NCBI RefSeq assembly: GCF_016924835.1
Contig: NZ_CP070480.1
Span: forward strand, 1 to 64,000
Source of the DNA: Rothia sp. ZJ932
GTDB lineage: Bacteria > Actinomycetota > Actinomycetes > Actinomycetales > Micrococcaceae
DNA: 64,000 nucleotides
Reading direction: 5' to 3'
Below, in pieces: positions 19,756 to 27,420 of the stretch; the first letter of the stretch is position 1, and each line of letters opens with the position of its first letter. The notes under the pieces were generated by a model. That model had not been told where the DNA came from and ran no database searches. It saw nothing but the letters and a program-made list of their open reading frames with translations. Both the position numbers and the translations under genes were made by a program.

Positions 19756-19779
19756 AATTTTATTAGCCGGATAGGTGAG

Positions 19780-19813
19780 AAAAAGACCCAGTTCTTAGGA
19801 GCTGGGTCTTTTT
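19780..19813. terminator. Intrinsic terminator after 5S copy 2
   Basis: AAAAAGACCCAG paired with CTGGGTCTTTTT around a short loop. The sequence differs from the terminator of copy 1 although both follow the same repeat. Confidence 0.9.
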
Positions 19814-20065
19814 CGTTGTGCTCACGTCCGTGGTGCCTCCTTGTGCCACCATGAACGTGCAGCATCCACTCAGCTCGCGGTGTCACCGCAGCCGATGCCG
19901 CCGGATCAACCGCTAGCCGGTGATATTTCTTACCTGCTAATCTGCGCATTGGTAATCTTGAGCATCTGCTCATAAGCTAGAAAAGCTGTAACCCCGATTA
20001 CGCTTGTTCTTAAAAGTAATCACCACACACGTTTTTAGCGTGTTACTGACACAAAAGGTGCCTCT
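19814..20065. promoter_or_regulatory. Region upstream of gltS
   Basis: About 250 bp without a gene. A small inverted repeat ACACG-TTTTTAG-CGTGT lies at about 20026-20042, just before gltS. The rest shows nothing I can assign. Confidence 0.4.
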
Positions 20066-21526
20066 ATGTCTCCACAAGCCATTGGCTTCTCGCTGCTCAT
20101 TCTGGGAGTAGCGCTACTGATCGGTAAGTTTGTTCGCGTGAAATCAAGCATGGCGCAGAACCTGTTTCTGCCCAGCTCTATCATCGGTGGCGCGCTTCTT
20201 TTGCTACTCGGACCTCAGGTTCTCGGACGCTTTGGAGGCCCCTGGGGCGAGTTCGGTTTCTTCAACGAAACCATGATTACCACCTGGAAGGCTCTTCCCG
20301 GTCTGCTCATTAGCGTTATCTTTGCGACCATGTTCTTGGGTCAGCCTCTGCCCAACCCCAAGCGTGCCTTCAAGCTGGCAGGCCCGCAGCTTTCTTTCGG
20401 TGTTGCGATGGGCTCAGGCCAGTACGTTGTTGGTTTGCTGCTCACCGCACTGATTTTAATTCCCGCCTTTTCAGCATCCCCCATGTCTGGTGCGCTCATT
20501 GAAATCGCTTTTGAGGGCGGTCACGGCACCGCAGCAGGTATGCGCGACGTAATGATTGAGCTCGGCTTCGAGACCGGCGCTGACCTCGCTGTTGGTCTGG
20601 CAACCGTTGGTATCGTGGGAGGCATCGTTATCGGTATCGCCATGATTAACTGGGCTGTTCGCACCGGCAAAACCAAGGTTCTGCGCGGGGACGCCCACAT
20701 GAGCGTTGAGGAACAGAAAGGCCTGTTCCGCTCAGATGAGCACTACGAAGCTGGCAAGATGACCTCACGTCCAGCGTCCGTAGAGCCCCTTTCACTGCAC
20801 ATGTCAATCATGGCTGTGGCAATCATCATCGGCTGGGTGATCCTCGAAGCGCTGCGTTGGGTAGAATCACTGACCTGGGGCAAGATCATGCTTGATGAAT
20901 CGACCCCTCTGGAAATCTTCTCTTACGTTCCATTGTTCCCCATGGCACTCATTGGCGGCGTGATCGTACAGTGGATCGCTACCGCGCTGAAGGTCGATCA
21001 CATCATCGACCACCAGATGATGCTACGTATTCAAGGCTGGGCACTGGACTTCCTCATCGTTGCCGCAATGGGCACCCTCTCACTGGCAGCAGTGGGCGAG
21101 AACCTGGGCACCTTCCTGATTCTGGCGATCGCCGGCATTATCTTCAACGTCGCGATCTTCCTGTTCCTGGCACCGCGCGTACTCGGCTACTACTGGTTTG
21201 AGCGCGGCATCGGCGACTTCGGTCAGGGCATGGGCGTTACCGCAACCGGTCTGATCCTGATGCGCGTGGTTGACCCCAAGGGCGAAACCCCCGCCTTTGA
21301 GGCTTTCGGCTACAAGCAGCTCATCTTTGAGCCCTTCTTCGGCGGCGGTATGGTGACCGCGCTGGCAGTGCCGATTATCTTCTTCTCGGGCATCTGGCCA
21401 CTATTCTTCTTCATGCTTGTACTGTTCTTCATCTCAGCCGGTATCGGTTTGATGATGCAACGCAAGAACAAAGATTTTGACGGTCCGCTGACCACCCGCC
21501 ACGCCATCGTGGACGAGACACGCTAG
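20066..21526 (+). CDS. gltS: Sodium/glutamate symporter, GltS family
   Basis: A 486-residue membrane carrier for sodium-coupled glutamate uptake. The GltS layout is visible: an N-terminal half with LPSSIIGGALLLLLGPQ, the re-entrant-type motif FEGGHGTAAGM near 150, and the mirrored segment GDFGQGMGVTATGLILMR near 390 in the second half. About 10-12 membrane segments. The central loop (about 210-240) is hydrophilic. Monocistronic, with a strong terminator downstream. Substrate is inferred from the family. Confidence 0.9.
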   Translation: MSPQAIGFSLLILGVALLIGKFVRVKSSMAQNLFLPSSIIGGALLLLLGPQVLGRFGGPWGEFGFFNETMITTWKALPGLLISVIFATMFLGQPLPNPKRAFKLAGPQLSFGVAMGSGQYVVGLLLTALILIPAFSASPMSGALIEIAFEGGHGTAAGMRDVMIELGFETGADLAVGLATVGIVGGIVIGIAMINWAVRTGKTKVLRGDAHMSVEEQKGLFRSDEHYEAGKMTSRPASVEPLSLHMSIMAVAIIIGWVILEALRWVESLTWGKIMLDESTPLEIFSYVPLFPMALIGGVIVQWIATALKVDHIIDHQMMLRIQGWALDFLIVAAMGTLSLAAVGENLGTFLILAIAGIIFNVAIFLFLAPRVLGYYWFERGIGDFGQGMGVTATGLILMRVVDPKGETPAFEAFGYKQLIFEPFFGGGMVTALAVPIIFFSGIWPLFFFMLVLFFISAGIGLMMQRKNKDFDGPLTTRHAIVDETR

Positions 21527-21550
21527 AACCTCTAACCTCTGTAGATACTC

Positions 21551-21609
21551 AAATACCCTCTCTCAACCTGCGCCCCTCGGGACTGTGGGGTTGCGGGAGG
21601 GTATTTTTA
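21551..21609. terminator. Terminator after gltS
   Basis: AATACCCTC-CTCAACC pairs with GGTTGCGGGAGGGTATT, followed by TTTT. Confidence 0.85.
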
Positions 21610-21627
21610 TGGATGGAGGCAAAGGCT

Positions 21628-21990
21628 TTAGGCTATTGCTCTGAAAATCAGGTACATGGTGAGCAGAAAACCCACCGCGTAGTTGGTCCAGAGAAAATTC
21701 TTCCAGCCTTTATTTGCGGTTGCCGAGGTCCGTATCCGTAATGCCCACAAAAGGAGCCCCGCTAAGGGGATATAGGGTAGCACCGCAAGTTCCACCAGCG
21801 CATCCGACAAGCCTAAGCTCAAGAGCAAACAACCACTGATTAGCCACAAGGACAGCGCGAAAAGTACCGCCTTCAAACGTGCCAGCGCAGAATAAACCTG
21901 TATAAGGCTGAACTGCTCCCCAACGCGGTACGTTCTCGCAAGAACAGAAAAAGGGCATACAAAAAGCGGTGCGAGAGCACACGCTCTCAC
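21628..21990 (-). CDS. Hypothetical membrane protein
   Basis: Reverse-strand frame coding for about 120 residues with three hydrophobic segments (LFALSLWLISGCLLLSL, LVELAVLPYIPLAGLLLW and YAVGFLLTMYLIF). The start is uncertain: there is no ATG, the GTG at 21990 lies in the terminator of the preceding gene, and the next candidate TTG is at 21876. The membrane-protein composition makes it likely real. No family recognised. Convergent with gltS. Confidence 0.4.
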   Translation of the reverse strand: MRACALAPLFVCPFSVLARTYRVGEQFSLIQVYSALARLKAVLFALSLWLISGCLLLSLGLSDALVELAVLPYIPLAGLLLWALRIRTSATANKGWKNFLWTNYAVGFLLTMYLIFRAIA

Positions 21991-21997
21991 ACCGCTT
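21964..21997. terminator. Terminator of the Lys/Ala-rich protein gene
   Basis: AAGCGGTG-GAGAGC pairs with GCTCTC-CACCGCTT around ACAC. It is followed on the reverse strand by TTTTT. Confidence 0.85.
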
Positions 21998-22013
21998 GAG
22001 AAAAATGTAAGAC

Positions 22014-22649
22014 TTAGCGAGCCGCGGGGGTCTTCCAAGGATCCTCAACGGGGCGTGATGCCTTGTACGCTGAGAAACCAGCAACACCAGCAGCAACAAT
22101 CAGACCAACAATGAGCAGACCCTTGCCGCCCTTCTTTGAAGCCTTCTTCTGATCCTTCGCGTACTGCTTAGCAGCCTTAACAGCTGCCTTCTGAGCCTGC
22201 TTCACAGCCTTCTTGTTACCGGTTGCCTTAGCAACAACGGTCTCAACCTGAGTGGGCACCTCAGCGTCAGAGAGCTTATCAGCAACATTTGAAGCAACCG
22301 CAGCTGCCTTGAGGCGAGCATTTGATACTGCATCCTCAACAACGGGGCTTACGTTCTCAATCTGCTCCTGGAACTTATCGCTCAAAGTCTCCTGAACATT
22401 GTTCAGCTTCTTAGCGCCGTCCTTCTGAGCAGCCTTGAACGCCTTCTGAGCGTTCTTGCCGGTTGCTGCAACAGACTTCTGAGTCTTGTTCAGCTTCTTC
22501 TCGCCCAGCTTCGCGGCCTTAGCGGCGTTCTTCTCAGCGATCTTCGCGAACTTGTCAGCCTTCTTACCAGTGGTCTTCTGTGCCTTAGCAAAAGCCTTCT
22601 CAGCTGCCTTAGTAGCCTTCTTTACCTTGCGGTCTTTACCGAATACCAT
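22014..22649 (-). CDS. Lys/Ala-rich helical protein with C-terminal membrane anchor
   Basis: A 211-residue protein. ATG 22649 has a strong GGGAGG ribosome-binding site nine bases upstream and gives MVFGKDRKVKKATKAAEKAF; an in-frame upstream start at 22682 lacks one. Residues 1-90 are repeats of Lys/Ala heptad-like helices, resembling histone H1-like or apolipoprotein-like tails. A region with acidic helices follows. One transmembrane helix (GLLIVGLIVAAGVAGFSAY) lies near the C-terminus. It may bind nucleic acid or the inner membrane surface. No named family; function unknown. Confidence 0.75.
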   Translation of the reverse strand: MVFGKDRKVKKATKAAEKAFAKAQKTTGKKADKFAKIAEKNAAKAAKLGEKKLNKTQKSVAATGKNAQKAFKAAQKDGAKKLNNVQETLSDKFQEQIENVSPVVEDAVSNARLKAAAVASNVADKLSDAEVPTQVETVVAKATGNKKAVKQAQKAAVKAAKQYAKDQKKASKKGGKGLLIVGLIVAAGVAGFSAYKASRPVEDPWKTPAAR

Positions 22650-22915
22650 TCGATATACCTCCCTATAGGTGCCGGTACTCACGCCAAAAAATGAAACGAC
22701 GAGCTACCAGCAAACGTATGCTTGTATATCAGCTTACGTTCTATCGCCCCAAAACCCTAAGAAATCACCTCTCAACACTCAAGGTTTCACTGTTCGCTAA
22801 AGTTTTCCTCAGACCGCGATTTCAGGCGTTCACTAGCGTCCACCCACTTTCGCTACCTGCAAAAGAACCCCCAAAGTGTAGCGCGGGGCTGTTCATGCAT
22901 GAGAAGATAACAAAC

Positions 22916-23440
22916 ATGACTGCAACAGCTAAAGCAACTATTCATACCAACCACGGCGACATCGTTGTTAACCTCTTCGGTAACCACGCGCCGCTCACCG
23001 TTAAGAACTTCATCGGTCTGTCAGATGGCACCCAGGAATGGCGCCACCCCCGCACCGGCGAAGTACAGAACGGCCCCCTCTACAAGGACGTCGTTTTCCA
23101 CCGCATCATTCGTGACTTCATGATTCAGGGCGGTGACCCCCTGGGGCAGGGCATCGGTGGCCCCGGCTACCAGTTCAAGGACGAGATTCACCCCGAACTC
23201 TCCTTCAACAAGCCCTACCTGCTGGCAATGGCTAACGCTGGCCCCGGCACCAACGGTTCACAGTTCTTCATCACTACCGTTGAGACCCCTTGGCTCAACG
23301 GCCGCCACACCATCTTCGGTGAGGTAGCAGATGAGGATTCCAAGAAGGTTGTAGACGCTATTGAAGGCGTAGCAACCGGCGCTATGGATCGCCCCGTTGA
23401 AGATGTTGTTATCTCATCAGTAGATATCGAACAGCTCTAA
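22916..23440 (+). CDS. ppiA: Peptidyl-prolyl cis-trans isomerase, cyclophilin type
   Basis: A 174-residue cytoplasmic cyclophilin that accelerates proline isomerisation during folding. The active-site region is FHRIIRDFMIQGGDP (about 61-75), with FFITT and LNGRHTIFG further on. ATG 22916 with GAGAAG upstream is chosen over a 75-residue upstream extension that shows no family similarity. It is next to a rhomboid gene, as in many actinobacterial origin regions. Confidence 0.94.
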   Translation: MTATAKATIHTNHGDIVVNLFGNHAPLTVKNFIGLSDGTQEWRHPRTGEVQNGPLYKDVVFHRIIRDFMIQGGDPLGQGIGGPGYQFKDEIHPELSFNKPYLLAMANAGPGTNGSQFFITTVETPWLNGRHTIFGEVADEDSKKVVDAIEGVATGAMDRPVEDVVISSVDIEQL

Positions 23441-23480
23441 AAATTTTTCAAGCGCTAACGCGCTAATAAAGGCTCAGTGG

Positions 23481-23507
23481 ATGCCCGTACAATGTGCGGG
23501 CATTTTT
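23481..23507. terminator. Terminator after ppiA
   Basis: ATGCCCG, loop, CGGGCAT, then TTTT. Confidence 0.8.
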
Positions 23508-23547
23508 ACTGTATGCCCGGTAGTTAACCATGGAGATAAGGACGCGC

Positions 23548-24384
23548 GTGAACCAGCAAGACCCCTATTCACCGGATGATGGTGCACGAGATTTTCAGGC
23601 ACCTCAACCTACCCGTTACGGTGCCTACGAAGAGCACCAGCAGTTTCCCACCTGTGCTCGCCACCCCGATCAGGTGAGCTATGTGCGCTGCGGTCGATGC
23701 GCGCGTCCTACCTGTGGACAATGCCAGATACCGCTTGAAGTAGGGATGATCTGCACTGACTGCTATAGGCAGGCGACCGGCAAGAATTACCATCAAGAGC
23801 AGCGTAAAGCCCGCGGCGGGGTGTGGGCGAATTACCCTGTGACGATGGTGCTGATTGTGCTCAACCTCCTAATATATGCAGCTCAGGTTATATTGCCGGG
23901 TGCGACTGTTCTGCAGCACCTAGCCTTCAACGGGCAGTACGTTCAGTACACAGACGAGTGGTGGCGTATGCTTACCGCAGGTTTTGTACACTCACAATCC
24001 AACATCGCCCACGTGGGTATGAATATGTTTACTCTCTACCTCTTTGGGCAGGCTCTGGAACCGCTCATGGGTAGGGTCAAATATTTGCTGACCTACCTGC
24101 TGGCGATTTTGGGTGGATCTTTAGCTGTTCTGATGATTGCCCCCACCGCGACGGTGGTAGGTGCCTCAGGCGGCGTCTTTGGTCTCTTCGGTGCCCTTTT
24201 GGTGCTAACCAAACTGCGCGGCGGCAACACCCGCTCTCTCGCGACCCTTATCGCCATCAACTTCGCCTTCGGGCTGATCTTCCCCAATATCTCTTGGGAA
24301 GGTCACCTCGGCGGTCTTATTGCTGGCGCCCTCGTTGCTTATCTGCTGCAACTGATAAACAAAAAACCGGCAGTCCACAGGTAA
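23548..24384 (+). CDS. Rhomboid family intramembrane serine protease with N-terminal zinc-ribbon-like region
   Basis: A 278-residue membrane protease. The N-terminal cytoplasmic part holds eight Cys/His ligands in CARHPDQVSYVRCGRCARPTC then CGQC and CTDC, likely one or two zinc sites. Six membrane helices follow. The catalytic Ser is in GASGGVFGLFG and the catalytic His in WEGHLGG. GTG 23548 has AAGGA upstream and gives the usual MNQQDPY start; ATG 23530 is less likely. Substrate unknown. The order ppi-rhomboid is conserved in actinobacteria, but crgA does not follow here. Confidence 0.92.
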   Translation: MNQQDPYSPDDGARDFQAPQPTRYGAYEEHQQFPTCARHPDQVSYVRCGRCARPTCGQCQIPLEVGMICTDCYRQATGKNYHQEQRKARGGVWANYPVTMVLIVLNLLIYAAQVILPGATVLQHLAFNGQYVQYTDEWWRMLTAGFVHSQSNIAHVGMNMFTLYLFGQALEPLMGRVKYLLTYLLAILGGSLAVLMIAPTATVVGASGGVFGLFGALLVLTKLRGGNTRSLATLIAINFAFGLIFPNISWEGHLGGLIAGALVAYLLQLINKKPAVHR

Positions 24385-24397
24385 TAGGTGGCGGGCC

Positions 24398-24437
24398 GAG
24401 GGGTGGGGCGGACATGTCTGCCCCACCCCTCTTTTCT
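24398..24437. terminator. Strong terminator after rhomboid gene
   Basis: GAGGGGTGGGGCGGAC pairs perfectly with GTCTGCCCCACCCCTC, followed by TTTTC. Confidence 0.92.
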
Positions 24438-24479
24438 CTCTTTGTGTCGCGGTTAATTAGCGGCCTCTAATGTGAAATG

Positions 24480-24700
24480 TCGTAATTACATAATCCACAG
24501 AAGTTATCCACACCTGTTAGTAACCACAGCAGTGTAATTCCACAGGTGTTAACAAGCCTGTGGATACTGCAATTCAGGGTTTCTTAGTGTCTTGGACACC
24601 CTTGGAATTACAGGCATGTAAGGAATATCCCCAGAATTATCCCCATATGTGGAAAACCTTTAAGAACAGGGTGTGGACTCTTTGTAATTTCAAAAAACTT
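24480..24700. other. DnaA-box cluster with oriC-like motifs, outside oriC
   Basis: Gene-free 220 bp. A perfect DnaA box TTATCCACA lies at 24504-24512. One-mismatch boxes are TAATCCACA 24491-24499, TGTGGATAC 24559-24567 and TTATCCCCA 24637-24645. Further TCCACA, TGTGGA and CCACAG cores occur near 24523, 24540, 24648 and 24672. GTAATTACA at 24482-24490 also occurs twice before dnaN. GTGTGG followed by TTTGTAATTTCA (24671-24692) matches 142-162 upstream of dnaA apart from the short spacer. Related GTAATTCCA and GGAATTACA words lie at 24534 and 24604. Likely a DnaA-titration or regulatory site (inference). Confidence 0.8.
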
Positions 24701-24729
24701 TCATTCAGCTAAGTGACAGAGCACCAAAA

Positions 24730-24756
24730 AGGGCACCCACTAGGGGTGCCCTCTTG
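24730..24756. terminator. Terminator of the PepSY lipoprotein gene
   Basis: AGGGCACCC, short loop, GGGTGCCCT. On the reverse strand it is followed by a T-run (AAAAA at 24726-24730). Confidence 0.85.
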
Positions 24757-24784
24757 AAGGAAAAATCAGTACTCGTGAATGACT

Positions 24785-25423
24785 TTAGCGAGTAACAACC
24801 TCACCGGTTACCGCATCAACGTCTACCTCATCGTCGTTGCCAACAACATCAAAGGAAACTTCCCATACCAGGCGGTTGTTCTGGGCATCAATGCGGTCAA
24901 GGCTCACGCTCTCTACCTCTTCGCCGGGTTTCTCGCCCTGCGCGGTAGCGATTGCGTCCTTGATATCAACCCGCGCCTCGCCGGCATCGCGAATATCGTC
25001 GCTGTCAGAATCATGATCTACATCAACATCTTCAAGCTCAACCTGGGTGCCGTGAATGTGAATATCGAGTTCTTTATTATTCTCGATGGCGCTAACATCC
25101 CAGTGGTCTGAATCGTCATCAGCACTGATAGAGACAATCTGCGCATTGGGATGCGCTTTGCGCACTGCATCTACCGCGCCCGCTACATCAAGGGCAGGTG
25201 AAACCTTTGATACTGAGGACTGGCTGGTTGCTGAGCTTGCCGCTGAAGTTTTAGCTGCTGCATTTGAGGTGTTTGCATCGGCTGCCGGGGTGGATGCCGG
25301 TGCCTCTGCGGTCACGGTGACAGTTGATGCCTCGGGAGCAGGTTCTGCGGTGTTTGAACCGCATGCGCTCAAGGCGAGAAGGGTGAAAATTCCTGTTGCT
25401 GCGTATGTAGTTTTCTTCATCAT
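24785..25423 (-). CDS. PepSY domain lipoprotein
   Basis: About 212 residues. The signal peptide MMKKTTYAATGIFTLLALSAC ends in a lipobox (Cys near residue 21), so the protein is anchored outside the membrane. A Ser/Ala/Thr-rich spacer (about 25-75) follows. Two PepSY-like repeats occupy the rest: AVDAVRKAHPNAQIVSIS and IKDAIATAQGEKPGEEVESVS, each followed by strands ending in D-x-x-T-G. PepSY modules often inhibit proteases or bind cations. Role here unknown. Start chosen at the signal peptide; the longer frame adds 36 unlikely residues. Confidence 0.82.
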   Translation of the reverse strand: MMKKTTYAATGIFTLLALSACGSNTAEPAPEASTVTVTAEAPASTPAADANTSNAAAKTSAASSATSQSSVSKVSPALDVAGAVDAVRKAHPNAQIVSISADDDSDHWDVSAIENNKELDIHIHGTQVELEDVDVDHDSDSDDIRDAGEARVDIKDAIATAQGEKPGEEVESVSLDRIDAQNNRLVWEVSFDVVGNDDEVDVDAVTGEVVTR

Positions 25424-25643
25424 GCTTATAATTTTGCCAGAAGAATATGAAAGAAACATGAAAAACCCCTTGAGGCGCGTAAATTGCAAGGAAATGGTTG
25501 GCAGGTCAGCGCCAGGGGGGGCACGGAACAACCGGTCACCGCAAACTTGCTGGTAATACCTTCACCGTGGAGAGAACACCGTGAAATCATATGCTGTAGC
25601 TGACAACCGTGGGCAACGTGCAGGAACTAGAACCTAGCTTGCC

Positions 25644-26107
25644 CTGACTGGTTTTAATCTTGTGCCCCTGATAGTCGGTTTTGTAGGTAAATGCTTACCT
25701 CCCACTATATTGACGGCTGGTACGCTACTGCTCACAAAGTGCTCTGGAACTCGCCCAACTTCGTCTTTGCCCCGGTGTGGACCCTGCTTTATATTGTGAT
25801 CGGCATTGCCGGCTGGAAGCTGTGGCAGAACTCCGCTACCACCGGAAACCTGATGACTCTCTACTGGGTGCAGCTGGTGCTTAATGCTGTATAGTCACCG
25901 CTGTTCTTCGGTAGGTACACTGCCTGAGGAACCACAGCCCTATGGCCTTGCCTTTGCTATTATTCTCGCTCTGCTCCTTACTATCACAGTCCTCTTACGA
26001 GGTGCCTTCACTTGTGGATTCACTCCTGTAGGTTTTCTATTACTACCCTATTTTTGTGGGTGGCGTATGCCTCTACACTCAACCTGTGGGTGGCAATCTT
26101 TAACTAA
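25644..26107 (+). pseudogene. tspO: TspO/MBR family protein, decayed
   Basis: Remains of a tryptophan-rich sensory protein (TspO/MBR, a five-helix membrane protein binding porphyrins). The diagnostic DGWYATAHKVLWNSPNFVFAP and VWTLLYIVIGIAGW are intact at 25691-25840. Codon TAG at about 25892 replaces the Trp of LNA-W-SPLFFGRYT, whose continuation is still readable in frame. A further stop follows TA, and the end (WVAYASTLNLWVAIFN, stop at 26105) is in another frame. A first helix (LTGFNLVPLIVGFVG from 25644) is also out of frame. At least three lesions, so not a sequencing slip. Confidence 0.85.
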
Positions 26108-26196
26108 GGCGGAGAGCGCGTCCGCCCAGGTCTCTGGCGTCCTACTGCCCCAACAGGGCGGCTCAGCTTTACTCAAAGTGACCACCAAAAATCAGG

Positions 26197-26259
26197 GGTG
26201 ACCATCAAAAGTAATACTGACCGTGAAATGTACGGTCAGTATTACTTTTGACGGTCACC
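26197..26259. repeat. Long hairpin with 28-bp arms
   Basis: Arms 26197-26224 and 26232-26259 start with GGTGACC and end with ACTGACCGT; they differ by one base and enclose a 7-nt loop. Extra GTGACCACCAAAA (26179) and GCGGTCACCCC (26271) flank it as partial copies. It lies just after the tspO pseudogene. MITE-like or regulatory; no gene inside. Confidence 0.9.
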
Positions 26260-26506
26260 TCTTACTTTTCGCGGTCACCCCGTGGGAAAACCGGGTTGTC
26301 GCGGACGCGTCAAGTTCCTGAGCATCTGGCCGCTCTTCAACCTCAGCGGAGCGGTGGTTAGCTTGCTCATTCTCTCAGGTATTTTGCTGGTTTCAGCCCT
26401 GCCTGCTGCCATTGCCACCGTGGGTGGGACAGCCATCACCGGGGTAGCCTGGACGGTAGCGACGCCGCCGGTGACTAAGCTGCCGCCCGGCACGTCCAGA
26501 AAAATA
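26260..26506. other. Gene-poor stretch with possible gene remnant
   Basis: The forward frame contains a hydrophobic run (LLILSGILLVSALPAAIATVG) that could be a remnant of a membrane protein, but no start, family or codon signal supports a gene. The overlapping reverse frame is no better. Confidence 0.3.
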
Positions 26507-26566
26507 CCGAGAGTACACTTTAAGACATGTTTTGAAAGAAAATATGTCTTAAAAATGCACTCTCGG
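26507..26566. repeat. Palindromic element P, copy 1
   Basis: CCGAGAG at 26507 to CTCTCGG at 26566, with an inner stem TTTAAGACAT / ATGTCTTAAA. It lies 14 bp beyond the stop of the shikimate dehydrogenase gene and could act as its terminator. Closely related to 60821-60873 and partly to 42618-42640. Confidence 0.85.
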
Positions 26567-26580
26567 CGGTGCAAGGGGCT

Positions 26581-27420
26581 TTAGCTTGCCTGCGCCTCTG
26601 CTTCCTCTACATCTGCCGCTGACACCTCAACGCCGGTGTAGAGCCTAAACTGCTCAGCCGCCTGCAGGGCGATGACTTCGCCGCCGGTAATAACCTCTTT
26701 GCCAGCTGCTCTGCCCGCCTGAATCAGGGGAGTCTCCACCGGCATAGCGACCACATCAAACACTATGGACGCGGCGTCGATAGCTACCTGGGGGAAAGAA
26801 AGTTCATGCTCCTTAGCACCCCCAGCCATGCCAATAGGAGTTACATTCACAATAACGGGGGTCTGCACACCTTCGGGTGAAGAAACCCATTCGTAACCGT
26901 ATTTGGTTGCTAGCGCGCGTCCTGCTTCTTCATTGCGGGCAATAATGGTTCCCTGCGTGAAACCGGCATCAAAGAAAGCCCCCGCAACAGCCGCCGCCAT
27001 GCCGCCCGAACCGCGCAGAGCAAAGGGTAGAGACGGATCAACCGTGTGGCTTTTCAGAAGAGAAGCCACCGCAATAAGGTCGGTGTTGTAGGCATGCAAG
27101 TAACCGTCGGTGTTCACAATGGTATTGACCGCGCCAATGACCTCTGCCGAATGGTCGATTTCGTCCATGAGTGGGATGACGTCTTTTTTGAAAGGCATCG
27201 ATACGGAACACCCGCGAATACCTAAGGCTCGCACGCCACCAATAGCTGCCTTAATGTCGGTGGTGGTCATTGCCTTATAGAGAAAGTCTAGACCGAACTT
27301 CTCATACAGGTAGTTGTGGAACTTGATGCCGTGGTTTGAAGGGCGACCCGAGAGAGAAATGCACACCGTCGTATCGCGGTTGAGTGGTGGGCGTCCAACG
27401 AAGGTTTCTGATGAAGACAT
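26581..27420 (-). CDS. Shikimate dehydrogenase family protein (AroE-like)
   Basis: A 279-residue NAD(P)-dependent reductase of the shikimate dehydrogenase family. Substrate-binding elements are ISLSGRPSN near residue 22, a Lys in SMPFKKDV near 77, IGAVNT near 97 and NTD near 112. The nucleotide-binding loop is RGSGGMAAAV near 137, with ARNEEAGR next. The classical NVTxPxK reads SVSMPFK, so this belongs to a divergent subgroup (YdiB- or Ael1-like) and may not be the main AroE. ATG overlaps the stop of the upstream mycoredoxin gene, indicating coupling. Confidence 0.85.
   Translation of the reverse strand: MSSSETFVGRPPLNRDTTVCISLSGRPSNHGIKFHNYLYEKFGLDFLYKAMTTTDIKAAIGGVRALGIRGCSVSMPFKKDVIPLMDEIDHSAEVIGAVNTIVNTDGYLHAYNTDLIAVASLLKSHTVDPSLPFALRGSGGMAAAVAGAFFDAGFTQGTIIARNEEAGRALATKYGYEWVSSPEGVQTPVIVNVTPIGMAGGAKEHELSFPQVAIDAASIVFDVVAMPVETPLIQAGRAAGKEVITGGEVIALQAAEQFRLYTGVEVSAADVEEAEAQAS

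Larger units (their letters stand above)
19561..19760 (+). repeat. Direct repeat A2: tRNA-Ala plus 5S cassette
   Basis: Second copy of the 200-bp repeat at 11696-11895, same orientation. Recombination between them would remove 7.87 kb (ATPase, exporter and pit genes). Confidence 0.95.

Noticed and set aside
19334-19854. Frames through the tRNA-Ala/5S copy 2
   Set aside because: They translate structural RNA genes.
22691-22915. 75-residue N-terminal extension of the cyclophilin
   Set aside because: No similarity to the family and cyclophilin starts at ATG 22916 with its own ribosome-binding site.
26275-26584. Overlapping frames on both strands of about 100 codons
   Set aside because: They run into the palindromic repeat and lack start signals; at most a remnant.
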